A stretch of DNA of 14,145 nt from Castellaniella defragrans_A (GCF_040394755.1 NZ_JBEBRQ010000062.1); one strand, 5' to 3'; shown: positions 1-7,616, counted from the stretch's first letter. The notes: generated from the letters alone by a model not told the origin. Translations and numbers: made by a program.

Positions 1-172
1 CACCATGATGCAGGAGATGGGTATCGCGCTCGACATCATCGACCGCTGTCAGAATCATGTCATGCCGGGGCCAAAGACCCGTCGTCACTATCTGCATTAC
101 GACTATGCGACGGAGAAGGCTGAGGCTTGGAAGCGGTTGGGGGAACGGGTTGAGGAGATTCTATCCAAGTAA
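1..172 (+). CDS. Tyrosine recombinase (phage-type integrase), C-terminal fragment
   Basis: The open frame enters from the left edge (codons start at base 2) and ends at a TAA at 170-172, giving 56 visible residues. The peptide, with LDIIDRCQNHVMPG near its start and a tail containing AEAWKRLGERVEEIL, resembles the C-terminal end of P4/CP4-type tyrosine integrases, where the segment after the catalytic tyrosine includes a short helix with this kind of W-x-x-L-G-x-R pattern. The catalytic residues themselves lie outside the window or cannot be placed. Such enzymes integrate and excise genomic islands and prophages, commonly at tRNA genes. The gene converges on the helicase gene that ends at 234, so the defence genes probably travel on the island this integrase moves. 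The family call is moderately confident because only the tail is visible. Confidence 0.72.
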   Translation, partial: TMMQEMGIALDIIDRCQNHVMPGPKTRRHYLHYDYATEKAEAWKRLGERVEEILSK

Positions 173-182
173 ATTGGACTCA

Positions 183-225
183 ATTATCATTGATAATGAG
201 ACTTATTCACCATAAATGTATGGTG
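183..225. terminator. Two palindromes between convergent genes, possible bidirectional terminator
   Basis: The 61-bp gap between the integrase stop and the helicase stop holds two perfect inverted repeats: ATTATCA-T-TGATAAT at 183-197 and CACCATA-AATG-TATGGTG at 208-225. Neither is followed by a strong T-run, so termination is an inference from the position between two converging genes. The first could instead be a protein-binding palindrome. Confidence 0.4.
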
Positions 226-233
226 GACCAGGA

Positions 234-2030
234 TTAGACAACGGCCACTGTTGTACCAGGGACCGCTACCACTGCGGCTACAGCCGCTAACTGCTCAGGA
301 CATGAATCTGCAAAACCGCACGCCTTCAGCTTCGTAACGACCTCATCGGACGTTTCAGAGGGGATAGCCACCACGAGCAAATCCCGACCTCGCGTGACCG
401 CCACAAAGCCGATGCGGCCCTCCTCATCACCAGTACCAGCCACAAGCGCGTCGAGATCACCCTTGTTGGTCAGGTACATGACCGCCGGTATGCCTTCACC
501 CTTAGCCGAGTGAACTGTCCCACACCGCAAAGCGGACCAATCGTGCTGGCCAATGTCAACGGCAATCAGCGGCCCTGTTTTGGGAAGCTCCGCAGCAGTC
601 ACCCGTTTGCTCCACGTCGGCTCACGCGTGAATGTGGTTTCCTGCTCAACCAAGGTCAGCCAATCACTCAAGTTCTTCTTCAACCCGACCAACCATGAGG
701 TTCTTGCTGCGAGCGTTGCGCGAGGAATGCCTGTTGCGGGCGTCCGAATCAGCGGCCACATGAGTCGACGAAGCATCTTCATATCAGCGCCACCATGCAT
801 GCTATTGACGTCGGAGATGAAGCTATCCGGCAGGCTCGATACGATGGCCATAACACCTTTTGCGCAGTGCTCCAAGACCTTCGAGATATCAACGGCCTGT
901 TCACGCTCAATCGCTGCGGCCGCAAAATGTTTGACCGCTGATCGGCCAATCAGGCTGGTCTCAGTCGACAGCTTCGCAAGCAGGCCACTGCCACGGCACA
1001 GGACGGCAGCCTCATCAATGGCATAGCCGGTAGCGTTCAAGGTAGACACCCAAGACGACATGAATTCTGGGAGGGTCTTCAGATCGTAACGCCAGAAATA
1101 CGCTCCGGTCAGTCGTGCGGGCGGCGTGCGGAAGTGGGTTGAATCTGTCCCTGCGAGTAAGTTTGCCGCTTTTACAATGTGCTCCACCGAACGACGATTC
1201 TGTGTGAGCGGCAGCCTAAGGACATCAGCCCTACTGGAGAACTTGCGGAGGTACTCGCCGGTAGCAAAGTTGAAGCTGTAGATGCTTTGATGAAAATCGC
1301 CAACGAGGGAGATGGTGCTTCCTGCTGCGCTCAGTTTGTTGAGCAAGACACCTTCAAATGGTCCGATGTCCTGTGCTTCATCCACCAGGATGTGAGGAAA
1401 TCTACGCGCCAGGGCTTTGGTGATTCGCGGCTCGTTCTTAAGGAGGACCAGCGCCCATAGACGCCCCGTTCTGTGGGTATAGGCGCCCTTCTCAGCAAGA
1501 TCCACAACCTTCTGTTTAGCGGTCCTGGTAAGGAGTGCGTCAAGACGCTGGGCACCGCCGTTTTTGAACATACGGTGGACTACGACTGTTCCGTCCTCGA
1601 GATCGAACGCAAGCTCATCAAGTCCGATGGGATTCTTCTTGTCGCCAAAGCGGAAGCTGGAGAGAAAGGGCTCGGTGCCCAGCACCAAATACGGAGTCCG
1701 AGAGCATTTCATCGCTCGGTAGCCATGTGGGCGTAGGATAAAGGTGGTAAGGAACGAATCAACGGTTTGGATGACAACATGGTCCGAATCTACGTCCCGG
1801 CCTCGTAGCTTCCGATATTCATTGCGGAAGGTGTCGACCGCGATGTTGGAGAAGGACAGCAGGGCAACGTGACCACGCGAGTCTGCGACCTCAAGTCGGC
1901 GACGTATTTCGGCAACACGACGAACTGCTGTGGCGGTCTTCCCGCTTCCAGGGCAGGCAACCACAGCAAGGGATTTGAGGGGGGCCTCAATGATTGCCTG
2001 CTGCTCGGCTGTAGCCTGAAACTCAGACAT
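234..2030 (-). CDS. gajB-like: UvrD-like SF1 helicase, GajB-type (Gabija defence)
   Basis: A 598-aa superfamily 1A helicase with the motifs in order: Walker A ACPGSGKT at 25-32, motif II VDEAQD at 216-221, motif III VGDFHQSIYSF at about 243-253, motif IV region LTQNRRS at 275-281, motif V GTVHSAKGEG at 504-513 and motif VI VAVTRGRD at 543-550. The key Lys31, Asp217-Glu218 and Arg547 are all present, so it looks active. The C-terminus ends in an Ala/Val-rich tail. It starts at an ATG (2030-2028) inside the end of the upstream OLD nuclease gene; the 8-base overlap implies translational coupling. An OLD-TOPRIM ATPase followed by a UvrD-type helicase is the Gabija arrangement, in which GajB is thought to act with the GajA nuclease on DNA. 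At 598 aa it is, as I recall, longer than the described GajB of roughly 500 aa. The helicase call is certain from motifs; the Gabija role comes from context. Confidence 0.9.
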   Translation of the reverse strand: MSEFQATAEQQAIIEAPLKSLAVVACPGSGKTATAVRRVAEIRRRLEVADSRGHVALLSFSNIAVDTFRNEYRKLRGRDVDSDHVVIQTVDSFLTTFILRPHGYRAMKCSRTPYLVLGTEPFLSSFRFGDKKNPIGLDELAFDLEDGTVVVHRMFKNGGAQRLDALLTRTAKQKVVDLAEKGAYTHRTGRLWALVLLKNEPRITKALARRFPHILVDEAQDIGPFEGVLLNKLSAAGSTISLVGDFHQSIYSFNFATGEYLRKFSSRADVLRLPLTQNRRSVEHIVKAANLLAGTDSTHFRTPPARLTGAYFWRYDLKTLPEFMSSWVSTLNATGYAIDEAAVLCRGSGLLAKLSTETSLIGRSAVKHFAAAAIEREQAVDISKVLEHCAKGVMAIVSSLPDSFISDVNSMHGGADMKMLRRLMWPLIRTPATGIPRATLAARTSWLVGLKKNLSDWLTLVEQETTFTREPTWSKRVTAAELPKTGPLIAVDIGQHDWSALRCGTVHSAKGEGIPAVMYLTNKGDLDALVAGTGDEEGRIGFVAVTRGRDLLVVAIPSETSDEVVTKLKACGFADSCPEQLAAVAAVVAVPGTTVAVV

Positions 2031-3789
2031 CAGCAGGTCTCTTCACAACTACGCCGGTCACGAAGTCCAGCGCAGACTTCAGGTATGCCGGCAGTTCTAT
2101 TGCGGCGTTCGACTCAGAGATATCCTGCGCAAGCACTTGCGCGAACTGGCCCTTCTTCACGTTAGTTTTGCTTTCCGGTCGCTCGAACATGCCGGTGAAG
2201 AGAAGCTTGGCCTTTTCCTGATCCGTAACACCACCGTCAACAACGCCCTTTAGGTCGGCACCAATCATCGGGTGAATCTCAGTCAAGGCCTCGATCATGA
2301 GCCCCCTACGCGTCCCATCCAAAGCGAGATCGTACTCCAGGGTTTTCTGCGCGAAGAAGCACTTCACGTACTTATCCTCAGACTTCAAGATTGCAGTAGC
2401 AGTTGCAGAGAGCCTTAATGCGTCCTCGGCTGCGGGGAACTGGTCTGGCGTGGCCGGGTCAGCATCGGTGACGACAGCCACAGGAATTTGCATCGCACTG
2501 TCTCCGAACAGCGGAAGGAATGCGTCAAAGTTCAAACCGTCGGTGCTGATGACGCTGATGGAGTGCTTCCGTAGGTCGTACCCCGCCTTCTTTGCGAGGG
2601 CATCAACGAGAAACAGTTCTGCAGCCCCCTCAACGAAGACGATACGACGTGCGAAAAACAGTTCTGCTCGAGTCACGTTGAGGTACTGTTGCAGCTTCTC
2701 CTTTTTGCCCTTGCCGAACGCTACGCCACGTGGTGCGAATGTGACCGGCCCTGCCGGGCTGTCGTAGACACAGCAAATCGAGTCGATGTCGGCGAGAGCC
2801 GCAAAGTTTGGAGAATGGCTCGTAACGAAGACCTGGACTGGCCGTTCACCAGCAACAGGTTGTTCGACGGTCTTCAGATAGTCGAGAAGAACGGCCTGTA
2901 GCTGAGGGTGAAGATGTGCTTCAGGTTCCTCGACAAGCAATCCGCAGTAGGACGCTGTCTTGTTGAAGGCCAGCTCGCTAAGTACCACCGCCATGTAGAT
3001 GAGGTTGTTGAATCCAAGACCATTCTGCTCAACATCTCGTCCACCAATCGCCATGCCAACGCGTGCCGCGAACCTGTTGAAATCGCCAGTGGTCAGGTCA
3101 AGCTCAAGAACTTGGGCCAGTACCGTTCCGAGCATCGACTGGTGCTTGGTCGAAATGGCGGCGTTAGTCGTTGAGATAGGCTCGTTCTTCGCCAGATCCT
3201 CGTCGATAGCAGTCAACTTCTCGACCAGTTCTTGCCGCGCCATCTTGTCCGGCATCATGTTTTGGATGAGCCTTGCAATTTGACTCATCCGACCAGGCTT
3301 GAGCCCTTGCCCAGGATCTCGCAGCGGTTGCAGGTAGATGGCCCGCAGCTCTTCCAGCATCTCGGTAGTCATCGAATTTTCTTCGTGCAGACCAACCCAA
3401 CGACGTAGGCGGAGTCGACCGCCAGGCTCAGCTTGGGTGTACTGCACGGAAAACTGCGCGTCGTAGCGCTCTACCGTCTTGCCATCCGCTCCCTTGATAG
3501 CAATGAGGGCGTTGGAGAAGTCCGCCTCGTTCTGCTCAGATAGGCCACTGAACACAAACGTAAACGTCGCTGCGGTGTTCGGAGGTCCTCCTGGACTCTC
3601 GTGCAAGTCCAGTTCCGTGAGGCGGAGGTTGCCCTCATCACTCGCAGCCAGAAGCACACGCAACGCGTCAACAACAGCGGTCTTACCTGCGTTGTTGGGG
3701 CCGACAATGACATTCAGGCCATCCTTGAAATTGAGTGATAGATCGTCAAAGCGGCGAAAACCTTGAATGCGAAGCGTCTTCAGGTACAT
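2023..3789 (-). CDS. gajA-like: OLD-family ATPase with TOPRIM nuclease domain, GajA-type
   Basis: A 588-aa protein with an N-terminal ABC/SMC-like ATPase and a C-terminal TOPRIM domain. Visible motifs are Walker A GPNNAGKT at 30-37, a signature-like stretch at about 257-270, Walker B LLVEEPEAHLHP at 284-295 and the switch histidine SHS at 324-326. The TOPRIM part shows FVEGAAE with Glu387, STDGLN with Asp417, VVTDAD with Asp442 and Asp444, and the late KKGQFA lysine at 545-546, all expected for class 2 OLD nucleases. In Gabija, GajA is a nicking endonuclease controlled by nucleotide state. The ATG at 3789 follows a GGAGG about 10 bases upstream. The downstream helicase overlaps by 8 bases. 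An 81-bp gap with a hairpin separates it from the gene upstream, the only real gap in the five-gene run. The domain call is strong. Confidence 0.92.
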   Translation of the reverse strand: MYLKTLRIQGFRRFDDLSLNFKDGLNVIVGPNNAGKTAVVDALRVLLAASDEGNLRLTELDLHESPGGPPNTAATFTFVFSGLSEQNEADFSNALIAIKGADGKTVERYDAQFSVQYTQAEPGGRLRLRRWVGLHEENSMTTEMLEELRAIYLQPLRDPGQGLKPGRMSQIARLIQNMMPDKMARQELVEKLTAIDEDLAKNEPISTTNAAISTKHQSMLGTVLAQVLELDLTTGDFNRFAARVGMAIGGRDVEQNGLGFNNLIYMAVVLSELAFNKTASYCGLLVEEPEAHLHPQLQAVLLDYLKTVEQPVAGERPVQVFVTSHSPNFAALADIDSICCVYDSPAGPVTFAPRGVAFGKGKKEKLQQYLNVTRAELFFARRIVFVEGAAELFLVDALAKKAGYDLRKHSISVISTDGLNFDAFLPLFGDSAMQIPVAVVTDADPATPDQFPAAEDALRLSATATAILKSEDKYVKCFFAQKTLEYDLALDGTRRGLMIEALTEIHPMIGADLKGVVDGGVTDQEKAKLLFTGMFERPESKTNVKKGQFAQVLAQDISESNAAIELPAYLKSALDFVTGVVVKRPADV

Positions 3790-3870
3790 TTTTTAGTTGC
3801 CTCCATTCTGCACAAGTCCTATTTAGGACGCTGAGCTTAAGGTAGCGCGTCTTGATCAGCAGCAGCATCC
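3790..3870 (-). promoter_or_regulatory. Intergenic leader of the GajA-like gene with a hairpin
   Basis: This 81-bp spacer contains the perfect inverted repeat GTCCTA-TT-TAGGAC at 3816-3829, just upstream of the GGAGG ribosome-binding site of the OLD nuclease gene. On the transcript it could form a 6-bp hairpin close to the start. Bases 3818-3831 also resemble bases 6971-6983 upstream of the first operon gene, both reading roughly GCGTC(C)TAAA-N-AGG on the minus strand. It may be an operator or an internal promoter region; I could not recognise convincing -35 and -10 boxes. Confidence 0.35.
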
Positions 3871-5007
3871 TCAAAGGGAACGAAGTGCATTGAAGTGCCG
3901 GTCGACCGCAGCGAGAATTGCAGAGTTGAGGACTTTCCTCGCCTTGGCTTTTTGTTCAGACTTGCGCGCACCGGCAACGACGATGCTTTCAACTCCAAAT
4001 AAAAAGGGTGCGATGGCAAGATCCTCGCTTCCTCGAGATATCTGAAAATAATAGACGACCGAGCATTTTCCCCTAACTCCCTCAAGGTCGAATTGGTGGT
4101 CTACCAAAACACGCGTCATCAGGAATAAGCCGTGGTACTGTTCGTTGGCGATGAGACTAATTTCATTGAGCGTGTCGCCATCCATGCGCATGTTGCGGAT
4201 GGATCCCTCGAGAAGGCTGAGCTCAGGCGGGAGGTCTGCACCAGCCCGAGCACTATTAGGCTTGATGGTCAGGTCCACGATGCGCCCTGGCTCCTTTCCG
4301 ACGGTATCGGGGCCGGCCAGCCGAAGCAGGAAGGTGACGTGATTGTTTCCATCGAAGGATCCCAAGCGGATCTTAGACGGCGCATCATCTTTGGAAATGC
4401 CTGCAGCCTTTAGCTCGCTCGTGATGTGGTTGATGATCTGATTATTGATGAGATCAGTTTCCTTTGCTGTATGCGTGGAGATGACATCGAGCACCAGTGC
4501 ACCTTCATTCTGGCGAATGGCGATGTCAGCCTTAAACGACAGCTCCCGGTGAAGAAGGTCTCGGCTGTAGTCTTCCCGAATAATCTCGTAGGAAATAACA
4601 CGGTGGTTGCGGCCAATCCGCTGGATGGACGGTTCCCGGGTGAAGGACACCCCTGGGATACGTGCTGTGCTCACAATGTTGGCCAGATCGCCCTGAATGC
4701 GCTCGACAGCAGCCTGCCAATTTGCGTCCTTTGCAGTTAGGGTGACCTTCTGAGGCTGAGCCTTGGGTTTAGCTTCCCGGGAGGCGCTGTCATCGAGTAG
4801 CTTCCCAATCTCGAAGGGTTGGACAAGCGTCGTCGAAAGAAACTGGATGAGCCGAGTCCGGTCTAGGCCCACGACAAAAAGACCTTTGCTCCGGGCGAGG
4901 ACGGCAAGGTCACCAGTGGAGATGTGGTCACCCGAAAGAAGAACACGGAGCTGCTCACCAAAGGGGAGCCAGGTCGATATATCGACTCTATCGGCGGCGT
5001 CAAGCAT
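3871..5007 (-). CDS. Unrecognised 378-aa protein of the defence operon
   Basis: I do not recognise this family. The start chosen is the ATG at 5007-5005, which overlaps the TGA of the upstream gene (TGATG) and has a GGAG 8 bases upstream. A longer frame from a TTG at 5049 would overlap the neighbour by 43 bases and is less likely. The N-terminal 70 residues are leucine-rich and helical-looking, followed by a Lys/Pro/Ala/Gln-rich linker at about 75-90. The core has alternating beta-like segments, notably LSFKADIAIR (156-165) and LVLDVISTHT (171-180), and the last 40 residues are basic. The Asp-x-n-Asp arrangement around 161-174 recalls metal-dependent nuclease folds, but no clear E-x-K follows. 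No signal peptide or membrane segment is seen. Translational coupling to the nuclease-like gene suggests that the two products work together. Confidence 0.8.
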   Translation of the reverse strand: MLDAADRVDISTWLPFGEQLRVLLSGDHISTGDLAVLARSKGLFVVGLDRTRLIQFLSTTLVQPFEIGKLLDDSASREAKPKAQPQKVTLTAKDANWQAAVERIQGDLANIVSTARIPGVSFTREPSIQRIGRNHRVISYEIIREDYSRDLLHRELSFKADIAIRQNEGALVLDVISTHTAKETDLINNQIINHITSELKAAGISKDDAPSKIRLGSFDGNNHVTFLLRLAGPDTVGKEPGRIVDLTIKPNSARAGADLPPELSLLEGSIRNMRMDGDTLNEISLIANEQYHGLFLMTRVLVDHQFDLEGVRGKCSVVYYFQISRGSEDLAIAPFLFGVESIVVAGARKSEQKAKARKVLNSAILAAVDRHFNALRSL

Positions 5008-5945
5008 CAGGTGGTCTCCAGCGCGTTGAGGTTGGATCGGGTGTAGCAAAATGCTGAGATATCAGTTTCTCGGTTGTCAAAGGGCAATTTCGCCCTTGCG
5101 GCAATATGGTCGTGTTGCGACGCGTTGTAATCCGGAAAGCCGATGCGAACAGCGTGGCCCCACCCGCCGGTCAGAGACAGGGCGAGCGCGATTGCGCGGG
5201 AATACGCTTCCTCATCGAAGGGCTGCCTAACATAGAGGTGCAGCCGCTCACTGCCCAGTTTGTCGATTTTCAAGGGAAGCATATCGGCGACAATAAGTTC
5301 CAAGGGCAGGAATTTGCCATGTCGCTCATCGCCCTTATTGACTAGGCCGGTATCAGGGAAAAAGAAACGATAGGCTGCATCCTGCTCGCGACCTGCATGG
5401 TCGAGAGCAGTCAGAATGAAATTAATACGCGCCCCGTCGACGAGGTAGACGTTATGCGTACATGCATCATCGAGTCCGCGAATAGGGACACAGGCGGTAA
5501 GCACATCCTGGTCGAAAGATTCGTTGTGCGAACTCGTCCAGATGAGCAGACCGCTATGCTCAAGGCGCTTACGACTAGAAAAGGCCGTAGTGAGTTCATG
5601 TATGGAGGTGTCGTACTTGGCGCAGGCGATAATCTCGTTAGCTTCAAGGACAAAACCCTTGAGGCTGCTTTTGAGTTCGCTTTCTTTCTCGGAATAACCG
5701 CCGATATTGTTCTTTACGGAGACATGGACGATGTCCGTCCGACTCTCGTAAAAGGGATTGTTGTAAATGAAAACACGGTCATCGCCATGGGTGTTTCTTG
5801 GATTGCCACCAGATCCAACGTGGTTGCCGTCCGTACACTGAATCGTCAAGGCCTTGAGGTCTTGGTGCCATCCGATGGCTTTCAAGAACGCCTCGGCCAG
5901 CTTCTCGCCATACTCACCCGATTTCTTGGAGTTTTCGCCGCTCAT
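5007..5945 (-). CDS. Probable PD-(D/E)XK-type nuclease of the defence operon
   Basis: A 312-aa cytosolic protein. The N-terminus SGEYGEKLAEAFLKAIGW (9-26) is the G-E-x-x-A-E-x-F-L helix often seen at the front of restriction-endonuclease-like folds. It is followed by TDIVHVSVKN (70-79), where Asp71 and Lys78 could be the D...(E/Q/S)-x-K catalytic core with Ser76 in the middle position, and Glu14 could be the leading acidic residue. The rest is not recognised. Its ATG (5945-5943) overlaps the TGA of the upstream NA37 gene in an ATGA, and its own stop overlaps the next start, so the three genes are probably translated together. The nuclease assignment rests on short motifs and the setting, with no full family match. 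It could be a member of the two-protein PD-(D/E)XK defence systems, which I cannot verify here. Confidence 0.75.
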   Translation of the reverse strand: MSGENSKKSGEYGEKLAEAFLKAIGWHQDLKALTIQCTDGNHVGSGGNPRNTHGDDRVFIYNNPFYESRTDIVHVSVKNNIGGYSEKESELKSSLKGFVLEANEIIACAKYDTSIHELTTAFSSRKRLEHSGLLIWTSSHNESFDQDVLTACVPIRGLDDACTHNVYLVDGARINFILTALDHAGREQDAAYRFFFPDTGLVNKGDERHGKFLPLELIVADMLPLKIDKLGSERLHLYVRQPFDEEAYSRAIALALSLTGGWGHAVRIGFPDYNASQHDHIAARAKLPFDNRETDISAFCYTRSNLNALETT

Positions 5946-6952
5946 CGTGGCCCCTGGAGCTTGATTACAATATGGATCTTGCCCGCGCCATCTGGATGGC
6001 TGACATCGACGGCGGAAGGGATAACTCCTTTCGAAAACACAAGGTCGACACCGGGCAACACCGGCGTGCTTCGTAGCATCGTGCTCAAGGAACGCCTTAT
6101 CTGGCGGACATCTGCCACGGTGTCACGGTCGAGTCTATATCCAAGGTCGGCCTCGATACCATCGGCAATGGCCTCAATGGCGTCGTTCCCGATAAACCCC
6201 GCCCCCACGCTTAGGAGTTCAGATACGCGGGGAGTCTCTCCGGGTGCAAGTTGGGCAGCAATACGGGCCTTGAAGGCTGTCTGGGCCGAGGGATCCTTTA
6301 GCTCAGCACTCGTCCGCTTGGTTAGCGCACTGACAAACGTGGCGACGCCCTGATCACTCTGCACGGGGGCCAGCTTCAAGAAGTCCTCAAGCCAGTAGCG
6401 GGTCCGCGATTTACTCCGTTCGACGGCGACGACAGTCGAATCATGACCGAAAACGAGCGCGGCCTTCTGCAGGTGCCGTGGGTCTATACCGGAGAAGCCG
6501 GCGATGGATAAGTCTGTAGCCGCATCGTCAACCACCAAGAAGCGCTCGGTCACCTCGGTCTTGAATAGGCCAAGCACGCGGGCGCCATCATGCTGACCTC
6601 CTTGCAACTCGAATAGAACAACGAAGAGGTCGCCACCGGCTACGCTCGGATGCGTCGACTTGCTGTAGAGGTGGCGAGCGATGGCCCGGGACGCCTCGGC
6701 AAAGGACCGGTCATCAGAGAGGGCCTCCATCGCAAAGCGCCTCACGTCGTTGAGGTCGAGCGTGGACTCATGCGTGAAAATATAGTTTTCTCCCCCATTG
6801 AGAGTACCTCTGAGGTAGTGGTTGACCAGAATGGCGTCAACGTCTGGACCAGCGTCGATAATACCGCTCGACAACCGTATCCCTTCTTCCCGTATGCGGT
6901 TGCCGACTCGATGAACGATAAGCTTCACCACGCGCGCACTGTCGATATTCAT
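5942..6952 (-). CDS. NdpA/NA37-type nucleoid-associated protein, first gene of the defence operon
   Basis: A 336-aa protein resembling the 37-kDa nucleoid-associated family (YejK/NdpA, PF04245). Supporting features are the N-terminal VVKLIVHRVGNRIREEGIRL (8-27), the stretch FAEASRAIARHLYSKSTHPS (84-103), the following GGDLFVVLFEL (106-116), GLFKTE (128-133) and a DIxPxHLQKA-like turn near 156-164. Family members bind DNA and associate with the nucleoid. I chose the ATG at 6952, preceded by AGGGAG, over an upstream TTG at 7006, because the conserved N-terminus begins there. The gene opens the minus-strand operon and overlaps the next gene by four bases. NA37 relatives outside the core genome are known to occur in accessory regions; here the role may be DNA sensing or localisation for the nuclease, which is an inference. 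Confidence 0.78.
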   Translation of the reverse strand: MNIDSARVVKLIVHRVGNRIREEGIRLSSGIIDAGPDVDAILVNHYLRGTLNGGENYIFTHESTLDLNDVRRFAMEALSDDRSFAEASRAIARHLYSKSTHPSVAGGDLFVVLFELQGGQHDGARVLGLFKTEVTERFLVVDDAATDLSIAGFSGIDPRHLQKAALVFGHDSTVVAVERSKSRTRYWLEDFLKLAPVQSDQGVATFVSALTKRTSAELKDPSAQTAFKARIAAQLAPGETPRVSELLSVGAGFIGNDAIEAIADGIEADLGYRLDRDTVADVRQIRRSLSTMLRSTPVLPGVDLVFSKGVIPSAVDVSHPDGAGKIHIVIKLQGPR

Positions 6953-7020
6953 CTCGCTCCCTGCTAAACGCCTTTTTAGACGCCTATGATAAAAAAATGT
7001 TACCAAGCCTTCTCAATGAC
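6953..7020 (-). promoter_or_regulatory. Putative promoter of the five-gene defence operon
   Basis: On the minus strand TTGAGA (7016-7011) and TATCAT (6991-6986) could serve as -35 and -10 boxes, but their 19-base spacing is longer than ideal. A direct repeat AGGCGT (minus strand; plus-strand ACGCCT at 6968-6973 and 6980-6985, 12 bases apart) sits where a repressor would block transcription. The AGGGAG ribosome-binding site follows. Low confidence, based on eye inspection only. Confidence 0.3.
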
Positions 7021-7241
7021 GCGCAAGTCAGCTCAGGCGATCACCAAGGTGCACATCATCGAATACCGCGCCCCATCGGGTAGGACCCGCATCATCGGTG
7101 AGTGAGAATGGCCGTTTTTGGCCGACTCCGGCCCATCATACCCACCACTCCAAAAACTCTCACCCACATATCACCCTCAAGAGCTTCCCCCCGAATGCTC
7201 CAGGCAGTCCCGATCTGCCTGTTATCCATCCCGAGGCTGAT

Positions 7242-7586
7242 ATGACCCCTTCCCCATCCTGCCCCCGCTGCAACTCCCCCCACATCACCACCCGCAACTA
7301 CGCCAGCAAAGCCGGCAGCGCCATCGGCACCGTCGCGGGCGCGGCTGGTGGCGCCGCCGCCATGATCGCCGGTGCTGAAACCGGCGCAACCGTGGGCTTA
7401 GTAGCCGGTCCCATCGGCTCTCTCGTCGGCGGCTTGGCGGGCGGCCTCATGGGCATGCTGCTGGGCGGCGCCACAGGCTGCGCAACCGGCCATGCCGTCG
7501 GTCGTCAACTCGACGACCTGGTGCTCGACAACCACGAATGCCAGGACTGTGGCCACGTTTTTCGCGCCACCGCACCCGAGCAATAA
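7242..7586 (+). CDS. Zinc-ribbon protein interrupted by a glycine-zipper segment
   Basis: A 114-aa protein whose N-terminus carries CPRC (Cys7, Cys10) and whose C-terminus carries CQDCGHVF (Cys100, Cys103), the two halves of a probable zinc ribbon. Between them, residues about 24-88 are almost wholly Gly/Ala/Val/Ile/Leu/Met with repeated G-x-x-x-G spacing, typical of a glycine zipper that inserts in or packs against membranes. The ATG at 7242 has a GAGG 5 bases upstream; a GTG at 7098 would add a 48-residue, low-complexity His/Pro-rich leader and is not favoured. It is the first gene of the plus-strand cluster, diverging from the defence operon. Function is unknown; a membrane-associated metal-binding protein is the most that can be said. 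Confidence 0.72.
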   Translation: MTPSPSCPRCNSPHITTRNYASKAGSAIGTVAGAAGGAAAMIAGAETGATVGLVAGPIGSLVGGLAGGLMGMLLGGATGCATGHAVGRQLDDLVLDNHECQDCGHVFRATAPEQ

Positions 7587-7616
7587 CCGCTTTACCGCTT
7601 TTCCTCTTTCTCACAT

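Noticed and set aside
183..197. A Fur-box-like reading of the ATTATCA-T-TGATAAT palindrome
   Set aside because: The half-sites have the wrong orientation and order for the usual GATAAT-GATAAT-N-ATTATC pattern, and the site lies between converging genes, where no promoter is expected.
5397..6353. A 318-codon plus-strand open frame opposite the NA37 and nuclease genes
   Set aside because: It is antisense to two well-supported overlapping genes, has low-complexity Ser/Thr/Arg-rich content and no family features, so it is a shadow frame.
7016..7105. A 29-codon plus-strand open frame (MTRKSAQAITKVHIIEY...) between the defence operon and the zinc-ribbon gene
   Set aside because: It has no ribosome-binding site, overlaps the putative operon promoter and matches nothing I know. 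It could be a gene remnant, but the support is too thin to annotate.
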